Below are positions 25,400 through 34,055 of a DNA stretch of 64,000 nt, one piece after another. The DNA is taken from contig BQJJ01000005.1 in assembly GCA_021604645.1 (NCBI GenBank), positions 207,983 through 271,982 on the forward strand. The letters run 5' to 3'. A program made the position numbers and the translations under genes. The DNA comes from Methyloligella sp. GTDB taxonomy: Bacteria > Pseudomonadota > Alphaproteobacteria > Rhizobiales > HXMU1428-3. Every line of letters begins with the position of its first letter. Positions within the stretch are counted from its first letter, which is position 1. Under the pieces are notes generated by a model, which ran no database searches, was not told the DNA's origin, and worked only from the letters and a program-made list of their open reading frames with translations.

Positions 25400-27058
25400 A
25401 TGTATGTTTATGATGATTTTGATGAAAAATTTGTACGCGAACGGGCAGCCCAGTTTCGTGATCAAGTTGAGCGCCGGCTTTCTGGGAAATTATCAGAAGC
25501 TCATTTTCGCCCTTTGCGGTTAATGAACGGAGTTTACTTGCAATTGCATGCATACATGCTGCGCGTGGCTGTGCCTTATGGCACGTTGTCATCTTCTCAA
25601 ATGCGCCAGCTGGCCATGATTGCCACTAAGTATGACAAAGGCTATGGGCATTTTACGACCCGCCAAAACATTCAATTTAACTGGCCAAAATTAAAAGATC
25701 TTCCAGACATTTTAGATGACCTGGCTGATGTTGGAATGCATGCCATTCAAACCAGTGGTAACTGCATTCGTAATGTGACATCTGACCAATGGGCTGGTGT
25801 GGCTGCTGATGAAGCTACGGATCCACGTCCTTATGCGGAATTGATGCGTCAATGGTCTAGCTTGCACCCTGAATTTTCTTACCTACCTCGCAAATTTAAA
25901 ATTGCGATCACGGGAGCTTCGAGCGACCGGGCGGCGATTGCCTTTCATGACATTGGGCTACAAGTTTTAAAAAATGATGCCGGTGAAATCGGTTTTGATG
26001 TTTATGTTGGAGGTGGTCTTGGCCGCACGCCGATGGTTGGCAAGAAAATTAGAGATTTCATTAGCCTTGATGATTTACTGCCTTACCTCGTTGCGATCCT
26101 TCGGGCTTATAACCTTGAAGGCCGCCGTGATAATAAATATAAGGCACGGATTAAGATCCTTGTTCATGAAACTGGTGTTGATGAATTTAAAGCAAAAGTT
26201 GAGAAAATTTTCGATGGACTTGAGAAGGATAAATTAACAGCGCCTGCTGGTGAGATTGAACGTATTCAAGGCTTTTTTACTTTGCCTGATTATCAAGCCG
26301 CTGAAGCAAACCCTGAAACTTTCACTAAAGCGCGCTCAGAAAATGCTGCGTTTGATTCATGGGTCAAACGAAATGTTGCTGCTCATAAGCAAGCTGGCTA
26401 TGCAATAGCGAATATTTCTTTAAAGCCTATTGCGGGTATTCCTGGCGATGCAACAGATGAACAAATGAATTTGGTTGCTGATCTGGCTGAAAAATATTCG
26501 TTCGGTGAAATTCGTGTTAGTCATGAACAAAACCTCGTTTTAGCTCATGTCAAAGAGGAAGATTTGTTTGAGCTATGGCAAGCCCTCGTTCCTGCTGGTT
26601 TAGCAACTGCTAACATTGGCGCTATTACGGATATGATTACTTGTCCGGGACTTGACTATTGTGCCTTGGCGACTGCTCGTTCAATTCCTGTTGCACAAAA
26701 AATATCTGAAAAGTTTGCAGATCAAAAACGACAGGAAGATATTGGTGATTTAAAAGTTAAGATCTCAGGCTGTATCAATGCTTGTGGCCATCATCATGCC
26801 GGACATATCGGTATTCTTGGCTTGAATAAAAAGGGTGAAGAATATTACCAGATCACATTAGGTGGTTCAGGTGATGAATCCGCGGCTGTTGGTGAGATTA
26901 TTGGCCCCGGTTTTTCTGGTGATGATGTTGCTGGCGCTATTGATACCCTTGTAAATCGCTATGTTGAATTGCGTGATGAGGCAAGCGAAACATTTCTTCA
27001 AGTTGTTAAACGTGTAGGGCTAGAGCCCTTTAAGGAGGCTTTATATGCCGATCATTAA
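25400..27058 (+). CDS. cysI: sulfite reductase (ferredoxin-type hemoprotein)
   Basis: 552 residues of the nitrite/sulfite reductase family. The siroheme/[4Fe-4S] ligands are TCPGLDYC and SGCINACGHHHAGH; the N-terminal part GYGHFTTRQNIQFNWPKL with ATSGNCIRNVTSD-type sequence binds the substrate side. It reduces sulfite to sulfide with six electrons. No flavoprotein CysJ is encoded here, and the upstream ferredoxin is the probable donor. Nitrite reduction is the alternative, but the cysH/cysG neighbours settle the role. Overlaps the DUF934 gene by 14 bp. Confidence 0.92.
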   Translation: MYVYDDFDEKFVRERAAQFRDQVERRLSGKLSEAHFRPLRLMNGVYLQLHAYMLRVAVPYGTLSSSQMRQLAMIATKYDKGYGHFTTRQNIQFNWPKLKDLPDILDDLADVGMHAIQTSGNCIRNVTSDQWAGVAADEATDPRPYAELMRQWSSLHPEFSYLPRKFKIAITGASSDRAAIAFHDIGLQVLKNDAGEIGFDVYVGGGLGRTPMVGKKIRDFISLDDLLPYLVAILRAYNLEGRRDNKYKARIKILVHETGVDEFKAKVEKIFDGLEKDKLTAPAGEIERIQGFFTLPDYQAAEANPETFTKARSENAAFDSWVKRNVAAHKQAGYAIANISLKPIAGIPGDATDEQMNLVADLAEKYSFGEIRVSHEQNLVLAHVKEEDLFELWQALVPAGLATANIGAITDMITCPGLDYCALATARSIPVAQKISEKFADQKRQEDIGDLKVKISGCINACGHHHAGHIGILGLNKKGEEYYQITLGGSGDESAAVGEIIGPGFSGDDVAGAIDTLVNRYVELRDEASETFLQVVKRVGLEPFKEALYADH

Positions 27059-27521
27059 AGATGGTGCACTCATTGAGGATAATTGGACACTTCTTGATGA
27101 AGAAGCCGATGTTCCATCATCTGCTGATATTATCATTCCGCTGAATGTTATGCTGGAAAAAGCAGAACGGCTTTCGAACCACTCTGGTCGCATTGCTTTG
27201 TTAATTAGCAATGATATTGCCGTTGAAGATCATGCTGATTTGGTTGCAAAAGCGGATATGGTTGTACTTGAATTACCAGCCTTTACTGATGGGCGAGCCT
27301 ATTCACAAGCCAGAGTTATTCGTGAAGAGCTTGGCTTTGATAAGGAACTGCGCGTTAAAGGTGATGTTCTGGTGGATCAAGCTGCTTATTTACAAAGATG
27401 CGGGTTTGATAGTTTTGACTTTGATGGTGAGTTTGATGCTGAGACATGGAAGAAGTCATCAGAAATCATGACAACTGGCTATCAACGGACTTACAAAGAC
27501 GAGCTTGAAACTCGTAGTTAG
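27045..27521 (+). CDS. DUF934 protein of the cys cluster
   Basis: 158 residues: MPIIKDGALIEDNWTLLDEE and FTDGRAYSQARVIREELGF are the DUF934 marks. The family always accompanies ferredoxin-type sulfite reductases in Proteobacteria and is thought to help that enzyme, but no reaction is proven. The start overlaps cysI by 14 bp, showing translational coupling. Confidence 0.9.
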   Translation: MPIIKDGALIEDNWTLLDEEADVPSSADIIIPLNVMLEKAERLSNHSGRIALLISNDIAVEDHADLVAKADMVVLELPAFTDGRAYSQARVIREELGFDKELRVKGDVLVDQAAYLQRCGFDSFDFDGEFDAETWKKSSEIMTTGYQRTYKDELETRS

Positions 27522-27537
27522 TTTTCTCTCTAGTTAT

Positions 27538-27658
27538 CTCTCACGGGCTATTCTGCCGCGAAAAGCGGCAGGCCCTCCGAGAGGCGGTGCTAAGCACCGG
27601 GCTTCGCTATCGCTGCGCCATATCCTTCAGCCCGAAAAGGGCTGAACTCCTTGTTCGG
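27538..27658 (+). repeat. family B element
   Basis: CTCTCACGGGCTATT, stem CTGCCGC-GAAAA-GCGGCAG (27553-27559, 27565-27571), linker GCCCTCCGAGAGGC, stem GGTGC-TAA-GCACC (27586-27598), linker GGGCTTCGCT, and 3' hairpin CAGCCC-GAAAA-GGGCTG (27628-27644) with CTCCTTGTTCG. It sits after the last cys gene and could end the operon, but no T-run follows. Confidence 0.8.
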
Positions 27659-27777
27659 GTGGATAGATTGGATATTTCAGCTTAGTGCCATTAGTTGCCG
27701 CCCAGATTAAACAATTAAATTATTTTAATTTGCGTCACCTATTTTAATCTTTTAGAGTTTCTCCTAAAGCTTTTCTG

Positions 27778-30012
27778 ATGAAAAACAAAGTTTTAAGGGA
27801 CAAATTTGTTATGCCTTTCTTTTCTGTGCTGCGATCAGTGTTATTTCTATTTTGCCTGATAGGAGTAATGACTTTTCAAGGTGGAGTGGCCCTTTCGCAA
27901 GAAGCCTTTATTTGGCAGTTCAATGAAGGTAATGACCCCTCAAATAAAGGACGAGCCACAGCTCGACTAGTCTATGGCATTCCAGAAACAGATGCGGCAC
28001 AAATCGCAGCAATCTGTGATGGGGCAGCAAGTACGTCTTCTCAATTTTCATCTATCACTTTTGGAGCTGATATTGGTTCATTGAAAGAGGGAACAGCTGT
28101 CAGTTTGCGTTTTTCTGGTGGTGGATTTTCAAAAGAAATAAAGGGGCAAGTTTACGGGACACTGGCCGAAGAAGGAATTACTGGAGTTCTTGTTGACCTC
28201 AAACATGATGATGGATTATGGGAGGCTTTAACCGGAAAGATAAGACTTTCATATCTCGTTCCAGGATATAACGCTAGTAATGTTGAGCTGGGTAAGGGAC
28301 GGCCTGCAATCAAACAATTTATTGATACGTGCCGGGCTTATGCAAATAGCAGCGGTGCAAAAATTGCGGATACACCAAGTAGCAGCATTACAGAAAAAGA
28401 AGCTTTTGAGAGCGCCAAAGAACTGAATACCATTGAAGGCTGGGAAGCTTTTTTAAACAACTACTCTACTGGGTTTCGCGCTGACCTTGCCCGGGCCTAT
28501 GTAAAACGTCTTTCTGGAAATCCGGCAAGTCAAGAGAAGATTACGAACCCAAAATCAAAACCGCCTATTACACCCCAATCAAAAGTTAAGCAGCCGACTT
28601 TATCAATGCTTGATATGGGAGCCGGCAACTCGTCTTGGTTTACTGGCAAACGTATGGTTTCTCGTGAAGGCCTCTCTCTTCATACAGCCCGCGTTCGTAC
28701 ACGCGGCTTGGAACTCGTGACTTATTGCAAAGACAATAATATGTCAGGTGGATTGGGTTATCGACTTGGTGCTGTTATCCGTCAGCTTTCATCAGGGAGC
28801 TATCCTCAATTTTATGAACGGGCACAACAAGGAATTGAGTCTTCTTTAAAACGCCAAGACAATGGTGCCCCTCGTATCGGCATCTGGTTTTCTGAAGGTG
28901 AAGGACTGCCCAATGCGGTTGCAGATCATGGAGTGGCCAATGGAGAATTTGGTATTGGTTCTGTCGTCCATGGGTTTCCGGTAAACTCCCAGACAGTTGA
29001 GCGCATGATGGCCTCCAACACTATGCATGTTGCGCTGTCGCCATTTGGGGCAACATTTCAGCTGAAGGGCAGCCGCAAAGCGATCTGTAGTATGATGAGA
29101 CGGTGCGGTGCGGTACCTGCAGGTTGCCCTGGCGCAAAAGCTACGCCAAAAGTCAAGCCAGTGGTGAAGAAGTCTCGCAAATGTACAAAGGGGCGTATTT
29201 ATATTTCTAGCAGAAGTCAAGGCAAGTGCGTTTGTCCGAGGGGAACGTCTTTTAGAAAGGGGCGCTGCCGTAAGATCGTATGGAAAAATAAATGTCCAGC
29301 CTTTCATGAACGCATAAGCGGTAAATGTGTGCGTAATGATGAAGTCAACAATCCTCATGATGATGGTTGTGGCCCAGGGTTTAAACTCGTCAAAGGCAAA
29401 TGTGTAAGCCGTTACACAGCCCCTAAGCCTAAAATCAAGCCTAAGAAAAAAACTTGGGGAATAGGGAATGCACCACCTAGCTGTCGATGCCCAGGCTGTT
29501 TGTGGAATGGAAAAACATGCAAACGCAGCAAAGCTCCCGCTCCCGGCCAGCTCAGTATCGGTGGGCAGAAGCCGATTAAACAAAAATCGCCGAAGAAAAA
29601 GCCGGTAGTGCAACAAAGATCTTGTACACATGGGCGCATTCGTAACGGGGCTGGTCAATGTGTTTGCCCAGCCGGGACGCAAAAGATTGGTGGCAAATGT
29701 GTGAATGTTAAGCAACTTCAAAAGGGATTGCAGCAGATTTTGTCTGATCGTCGATTGAAGCGTGACATTCGCCCTATTGCCACACTTCAAAACGGACTGC
29801 AGCTTTATTCGTACAGATATATTTGGGATGATGTGTTCTACGTTGGTGTGATGGCACAAGACCTTCTCAAACAGGCCGACTTCAAGGACGCCGTGCGCAT
29901 GACAAGTGACGGGGTCTATGTTGTGAACTATGAGAAGCTTGGGCTTAAGGGTACAACAACTCTTAAAGCTTGGCAGAATGATATGATGGAAGCGGTATTC
30001 CTTTCGGAATAG
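27778..30012 (+). CDS. secreted cysteine-rich protein with C-terminal S74 chaperone domain
   Basis: 744 residues. A signal peptide covers the first 40 (an in-frame ATG at 27811 gives a tidier one). The middle shows a Ser/Lys-rich linker and, from about residue 445, a series of short Cys motifs of the form C-x5-15-GKC (CTKGR..GKCVCP, CPAFHER..GKCVRN, CGPGF..GKCVSR, CTHGR..GQCVCP, GGKCVN). The end (656-744) matches the peptidase S74 intramolecular chaperone: SDRRLKRDI with the Ser and Lys of the self-cleavage dyad, VFYVGVMAQDLL and VNYEKLGL. S74 domains usually assemble phage tail fibres or trimeric surface proteins. Confidence 0.7.
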   Translation: MKNKVLRDKFVMPFFSVLRSVLFLFCLIGVMTFQGGVALSQEAFIWQFNEGNDPSNKGRATARLVYGIPETDAAQIAAICDGAASTSSQFSSITFGADIGSLKEGTAVSLRFSGGGFSKEIKGQVYGTLAEEGITGVLVDLKHDDGLWEALTGKIRLSYLVPGYNASNVELGKGRPAIKQFIDTCRAYANSSGAKIADTPSSSITEKEAFESAKELNTIEGWEAFLNNYSTGFRADLARAYVKRLSGNPASQEKITNPKSKPPITPQSKVKQPTLSMLDMGAGNSSWFTGKRMVSREGLSLHTARVRTRGLELVTYCKDNNMSGGLGYRLGAVIRQLSSGSYPQFYERAQQGIESSLKRQDNGAPRIGIWFSEGEGLPNAVADHGVANGEFGIGSVVHGFPVNSQTVERMMASNTMHVALSPFGATFQLKGSRKAICSMMRRCGAVPAGCPGAKATPKVKPVVKKSRKCTKGRIYISSRSQGKCVCPRGTSFRKGRCRKIVWKNKCPAFHERISGKCVRNDEVNNPHDDGCGPGFKLVKGKCVSRYTAPKPKIKPKKKTWGIGNAPPSCRCPGCLWNGKTCKRSKAPAPGQLSIGGQKPIKQKSPKKKPVVQQRSCTHGRIRNGAGQCVCPAGTQKIGGKCVNVKQLQKGLQQILSDRRLKRDIRPIATLQNGLQLYSYRYIWDDVFYVGVMAQDLLKQADFKDAVRMTSDGVYVVNYEKLGLKGTTTLKAWQNDMMEAVFLSE

Positions 30013-30094
30013 TGAGCTCTAGTGGACGTTATAATAAGAAAAACTTCTCCAATGGGACAAAAGCCGAAAAATTTAGTTTTAATTGCATGTTCTT

Positions 30095-30256
30095 TTAGTG
30101 CTCCTTCAGATTGCCTACAAGCAACCGTCGCATTAGTGCTCCTTCAGGTTGCCCACAAGCAACCGTCGCATTAGCGCTCCTTCAGGTTGCCCGCCAGCAA
30201 ACGGGCGCGGCAACCGTGTTTTTAGTGGCGCTTCAGTTGCCCACCAGCAACCGCGC
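30095..30256 (+). repeat. array of four family A hairpins
   Basis: Three units repeat with a 38-bp period from 30095, each TTAG(T/C)GCTCC-TTCA-GGTTGC-CCACAA-GCAACC-GTCGCA with small changes; the third is interrupted inside its inner stem by CCCGCCAGCAAACGGGC. The fourth (30228-30256) has outer GCGC/GCGC and inner GTTGC/GCAAC. They fill most of the 370-bp gap 30013-30382. Confidence 0.82.
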
Positions 30257-30382
30257 TAGTACTTTATCCTCAAGCTCGAGCATTTGTTGGGGAGCTTTGG
30301 GGCTTAGTCTTTACAAGTGCGCTTCATTCTTAGTAAGGATAGAAGAGCATAAATTGCGCGGATATTTGGTGAGGGTTTTAAG

Positions 30383-31006
30383 ATGGCGGTCTATCAAAAT
30401 CATAGAGGATTATTTCTTGGGCTAGGGCTTTGGGTTCTTTGTGTTTTTTTACTTGGTTATACTACCACCGCTAACTCTACAGATGAGAACGGATCTCCGG
30501 TTGTTGAATATATGACCGATGACGAACGTAAAGATCTGTTTGAGAGAGGAATTAAACCCAAGAAGCTCAAGCTTGTTAACCGCGAGACAACACCTGTTGT
30601 TACTAAAGAGGCAGTTAAAGAAGAGCCTTCTGATCTTAAATCTGTCAAAAGTTGTCAGAATGCCGTGCTTTCTGTTCTCAAAGAACAGCCAATTGAGTTT
30701 TTGCCAGGACGGCATAAATTATCTCGTATTAGCATTGAAACAGTGAAAGATATTTCTGTTATCTTACAAGATTGTGACCGCGTGAAAGTCATTATCTCTG
30801 GACATACTGATTCTAGAGGCAACCCTGAAACCAACCAACGCCTCTCTGGCTTACGAGCCAGTTCTGTTATGTCTCAGTTCATTAAAACAGGCGTAAAAAA
30901 AGATCGCCTACGTGCAGTTGGCCTTGGAGATACCTCACCAATAGCGCCAAATGATAGCCCTGAAAATGAAGCTCTTAACCGCCGTATTGAGCTTGAGCTT
31001 TATTAA
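30383..31006 (+). CDS. OmpA-family peptidoglycan-binding protein
   Basis: 207 residues with one N-terminal hydrophobic segment (signal peptide or anchor, residues 10-30), a charged linker, and a C-terminal OmpA-like domain. VIISGHTDSRGNPETNQRLS is the peptidoglycan-binding motif, followed by SEENEALNRRIELEL-type ending (PENEALNRRIELEL). The domain holds the envelope to peptidoglycan. Two Cys (about 93 and 131) may form a disulfide. Neighbour of the S74 protein, with repeats between; co-function is not shown. Confidence 0.85.
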   Translation: MAVYQNHRGLFLGLGLWVLCVFLLGYTTTANSTDENGSPVVEYMTDDERKDLFERGIKPKKLKLVNRETTPVVTKEAVKEEPSDLKSVKSCQNAVLSVLKEQPIEFLPGRHKLSRISIETVKDISVILQDCDRVKVIISGHTDSRGNPETNQRLSGLRASSVMSQFIKTGVKKDRLRAVGLGDTSPIAPNDSPENEALNRRIELELY

Positions 31007-31216
31007 TTAGTCTATATTTTCCCATATTTGAGACATCTTCTCACTTTTGTGATTTGAAACGGCTTTTGTAATTTCGCAAAGTCTGCTTCACTTTCATTTG
31101 GCTATGTATGCATTACATACTTCACGTGGCCTTTATTCATTTTGTGAAATATCATTTCTGATTAGTGATGATAGAGTGATTATCAAAAAATAAGATACTG
31201 TTTGGGAAAATTTATT

Positions 31217-31501
31217 ATGTCTGTAAAAAAAATAATGAGCGCAAAGCCTACAGAATTTTTTAGAAGTTTAGACCATTTAGTACCCAATGAAAATTTCGAT
31301 AAGAACTCAACTCGCTTTAAAATCCCTCAAGAGACGGGTGAAGCTTTTATTTCTTTTACAATTCTACCGGACAGACAAGTGACAGGTTTATTGAGTTTGC
31401 CGCAGATGGAAGTCTTGCTTGAATTTGATGGTATGTCTGATGAAGCTCAAACCAAATTCATTGATGAGTTTGACCTCGCTTTTCGCCGAGGTGGTGGTTG
31501 A
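31217..31501 (+). CDS. small protein of unknown function
   Basis: About 94 residues from the ATG at 31217 (GGGAA upstream). Acidic and soluble, with no signal peptide, no cysteine and no motif I recognise. Predicted secondary structure by eye: helix, then beta-rich middle (TRFKIPQETGEAFISFTILP) and a C-terminal helix. A family B repeat starts 10 bp after the stop. Confidence 0.55.
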   Translation: MSVKKIMSAKPTEFFRSLDHLVPNENFDKNSTRFKIPQETGEAFISFTILPDRQVTGLLSLPQMEVLLEFDGMSDEAQTKFIDEFDLAFRRGGG

Positions 31502-31510
31502 GGAGATTTT

Positions 31511-31629
31511 TTCTCTCACGTCTATTCTAAGCACTTATTCGCGCTTGGGCCTCCGAGGGGCGGCGCTCGCGCCGGGCAGACAAGCTGCCATGTCCCTCAG
31601 TCCGAAATGGGCTGAGCTCCTTCTTCGTC
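31511..31629 (+). repeat. family B element
   Basis: TTCTCTCACGTCTATT, imperfect stem CTAAGC/GCTTGG, linker GGCCTCCGAGGGGC, stem GGCGC-TC-GCGCC (31562-31573), CCATGTCCCT and 3' hairpin CAGTCC-GAAAT-GGGCTG (one G-T pair), then AGCTCCTTCTTCGT. Confidence 0.8.
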
Positions 31630-31654
31630 ATACACCCTTATTGATTTGATTAAT

Positions 31655-32416
31655 CTATTTACTTACCGGTTTTAAGTGACGATTATGATCTTTATCATAG
31701 AGAGCGCTTTTTCTCACTAATTCTTGGTCAAGTGCTTTGCCAACAAAGATAATCGCCGTGCGCTCAATGCCGTGCTCTTTTAATGTTGCGCTTAACATGG
31801 AGAGCTTTGTTTTTACTAGTTTTTCCGTTGGCCATGAAACGTCACATGTTATGTAGACAGGGCAATCCTCACCGTAATTGGGCACAAGATCTTCGATTAT
31901 TTGATCTGCATTCTTGGCAGATAGATGAATAGCTAAAAGAGCTTTTGATGCTCCGAGGACTTTTAAACTTTCACTCTCTGGCATTGCAGAGGCACGTTTA
32001 GACGTCCTTGTGAGAATGACTGTTTGGTTCACTTCAGGTAGTGTCAACTCAAGCCCCAGAGCCGCGCTGGCAGCTGCAAAAGCTGGAACACCAGGCACCA
32101 CTTCATATTCAATACCCAATTCGCGCAATAGCGCGCATTGCTCAGCGATTGCACTATAGAGCGATGGATCTCCTGAATGGAGCCTTGCTACATTCTTGCC
32201 CTCACTTGCTGCTTGTTTCAACGCCTCAACAATTTCACCCAGCGCTAAAGGAGCTGTGTTTATTTTGCGGGTTTCCTCAGGTGCAAATTTTAGGACCTCA
32301 TCTGGAACCAATGAACCGGCGTAAAGAATGACTGGACATTGCTCTATCAAAGCTTTTGCCCTTAGGGTCAGTAGGTCAGCGGCACCTGGCCCTGCTCCAA
32401 TGAAATAAACTTTCAT
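31655..32416 (-). CDS. cobM: precorrin-4 C11-methyltransferase
   Basis: 253 residues of the tetrapyrrole methyltransferase family. The start YFIGAGPGAADLLTLRAKAL, VILYAGSLVPDEVL, ARLHSGDPSLYSAI and VPGVPAFAAASAALG match CobM/CbiF. It methylates C-11 of precorrin-4 in aerobic B12 synthesis. No other cob gene lies within the window, so it is separated from the rest of the pathway, or the pathway genes are dispersed. Flanked on both sides by repeat elements. Confidence 0.88.
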   Translation of the reverse strand: MKVYFIGAGPGAADLLTLRAKALIEQCPVILYAGSLVPDEVLKFAPEETRKINTAPLALGEIVEALKQAASEGKNVARLHSGDPSLYSAIAEQCALLRELGIEYEVVPGVPAFAAASAALGLELTLPEVNQTVILTRTSKRASAMPESESLKVLGASKALLAIHLSAKNADQIIEDLVPNYGEDCPVYITCDVSWPTEKLVKTKLSMLSATLKEHGIERTAIIFVGKALDQELVRKSALYDKDHNRHLKPVSK

Positions 32417-32437
32417 GTTTCTCTCTTTTTTTATAAC

Positions 32438-32550
32438 TCTCGGGCTGCTCCGTTGTTATCACAACGGGCCCTCCGCTGGGCGGCGCTTGCACCAGGCTAC
32501 ACTGGCGTTACGCCATGTCCTGACGCCGAAGTGGCGTCACTCCTTCTTCG
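32438..32550 (+). repeat. family B element
   Basis: CTCTCGGGCTGCT, stem CCGTTGT-TATC-ACAACGG (32450-32467), linker GCCCTCCGCTGGGC, GGCGC-TT-GCACC, CCATGTCC, and 3' hairpin TGACGCC-GAAGT-GGCGTCA (32521-32539), then CTCCTTCTTCGT. Both stems differ from those of the other copies but remain fully paired. Confidence 0.82.
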
Positions 32551-32588
32551 TAACGCAAGATTCTTTAACTCTCATGACTATACTTTTT

Positions 32589-32660
32589 AGTGGTGCTTCA
32601 GTTGCCCACTCTTTTAACAAGCCTTCAGTTTGCCTACTAGCAACCGGCGCAGCAACCGAA
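32589..32660 (+). repeat. degenerate family A pair
   Basis: AGTGGTGCTTCAGTTGCCCA breaks off after the loop start, followed by GCCTTCAGTTTGCCTACTAG and CAACCGGCGC. Looks like one copy interrupted by or recombined with a second. Confidence 0.6.
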
Positions 32661-32703
32661 CTATTAAAGGAGCAGAGCCTCTTACTCTTATACTTTTGAA
32701 AAG

Positions 32704-32740
32704 AAAAGGGCTCTTTCTTCATTTTTGAAAGAGCCCTTTT
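32704..32740 (-). terminator. terminator of leuB
   Basis: AAAAGGGCTCTTTC (32704-32717) and GAAAGAGCCCTTTT (32727-32740) form a 14-bp perfect stem with a 9-base loop and T-runs on both sides, 54 bp past the leuB stop. It may work in both directions. Confidence 0.88.
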
Positions 32741-32793
32741 ACTTATCTAACTTATTGGAAAGACATGCTTCGCAATTAAGCGAATAAAGCACC

Positions 32794-33903
32794 TTAGGCA
32801 ACTAAGTCTTCCAATTCATTTAAAATTGCTGTGCCCATTTCGCTGGTTGTGATCAGCTGTTTGCCATCTTGCATGATGTCTGCTGTGCGAAGACCTTGAT
32901 CAAGTACATTGGCTACAGCTTTATCTACCATGTCAGCTTCTGCTGACAAATTACATGAATAACGTAGCGCCATTGCAAAACTTGCAATCATTGCGATTGG
33001 GTTGGCTTTGCCCTGGCCTGCGATATCTGGCGCTGAGCCGTGTACAGGTTCGTACATGGCTTTTGTTTTGCCGTTTTCATCAGCTGCGCCTAGAGAAGCA
33101 GATGGTAGCATGCCAAGTGAACCCGTTAGCATTGCTGCTACGTCAGACAAGATATCGCCAAACAGGTTATCTGTTACGATCACATCGAACTGTTTTGGTG
33201 TTCTAACCAACTGCATAGCGCAATTGTCAGCTAAGATATGTTCTAATTTAATATCTGAGAAAGACTCTTGGTGAACCTTGCTCACCACTTCATGCCAAAG
33301 AACGCCTGTTTTCATTACATTGCGTTTTTCTGCTGAGTGAACAAGACTGCCGCGCTTACCAGCTAAGTCAAATGCAACACGGGCAATGCGATCAATTTCG
33401 TATGTTTCATAAAGTTGCGTATCGACAGCGCGTTTTTGGCCATCGCCAAGATCTGTGATTTCTTTTGGCTCACCAAAATAAACGCCGCCTGTTAACTCGC
33501 GCACAATAAGAATATCTAACCCTTCGACCAGCTCTGTCTTTAAGCTTGAGCTTTCTGCGAGCGCTGGATAGCAAATGGCTGGGCGTAGATTTGCAAATAG
33601 ACCTAAGTCTTTGCGAAGACGTAGGAGACCAGCTTCTGGGCGGGCTTCGTAAGGTACGTCATCCCATTTCGGGCCGCCAACCGCCCCGAAGATGACAGCA
33701 TCAGCCTTTTGAGCCTTTTCCATCGCGGCGTCTGTAATGGCACATCCATGGGCGTCATAGGCTGCACCGCCTACAAGATCATGTTCGCAATTAAAGGTAA
33801 TGTTTCCTTGTTTATTAAACCAAGTAATGATGCGATCTACTTCGGTCATTATTTCGGTTCCGATGCCATCACCAGGCAAGATCAAAAGATCAAATGTGCT
33901 CAT
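32794..33903 (-). CDS. leuB: 3-isopropylmalate dehydrogenase
   Basis: 369 residues. [46 protein letters not shown], the catalytic YETYEI and [13 protein letters not shown], and [15 protein letters not shown] with [20 protein letters not shown] are all present. It oxidises and decarboxylates 3-isopropylmalate in leucine synthesis. leuD lies 3 kb further on with unrelated genes between; leuC is not in the window. Confidence 0.95.
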   Translation of the reverse strand: MSTFDLLILPGDGIGTEIMTEVDRIITWFNKQGNITFNCEHDLVGGAAYDAHGCAITDAAMEKAQKADAVIFGAVGGPKWDDVPYEARPEAGLLRLRKDLGLFANLRPAICYPALAESSSLKTELVEGLDILIVRELTGGVYFGEPKEITDLGDGQKRAVDTQLYETYEIDRIARVAFDLAGKRGSLVHSAEKRNVMKTGVLWHEVVSKVHQESFSDIKLEHILADNCAMQLVRTPKQFDVIVTDNLFGDILSDVAAMLTGSLGMLPSASLGAADENGKTKAMYEPVHGSAPDIAGQGKANPIAMIASFAMALRYSCNLSAEADMVDKAVANVLDQGLRTADIMQDGKQLITTSEMGTAILNELEDLVA

Positions 33904-34055
33904 TATACCGTCTCATAATTCTTTTGTGTTTATTTGATGTGTTTGCTTAGCCCTGCTGCAAGAATTTTTCAAGGTTTAGTGCGTATGATTTTCTTATCTT
34001 TTTAGTTATTGAAGCACTGCTTCTTAATAAAATGACTGCCAAAATGGAGAAACTA

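Noticed and set aside
28846..29859. 337-codon open frame on the minus strand
   Set aside because: Antisense to the S74-domain protein, whose signal peptide, cysteine motifs and S74 end are clear; the antisense product has shadow-like composition.
30111..30425. Open frame across the 30-kb repeat array
   Set aside because: Most codons come from family A repeats; no ribosome site, and it overlaps the OmpA-like gene in another frame.
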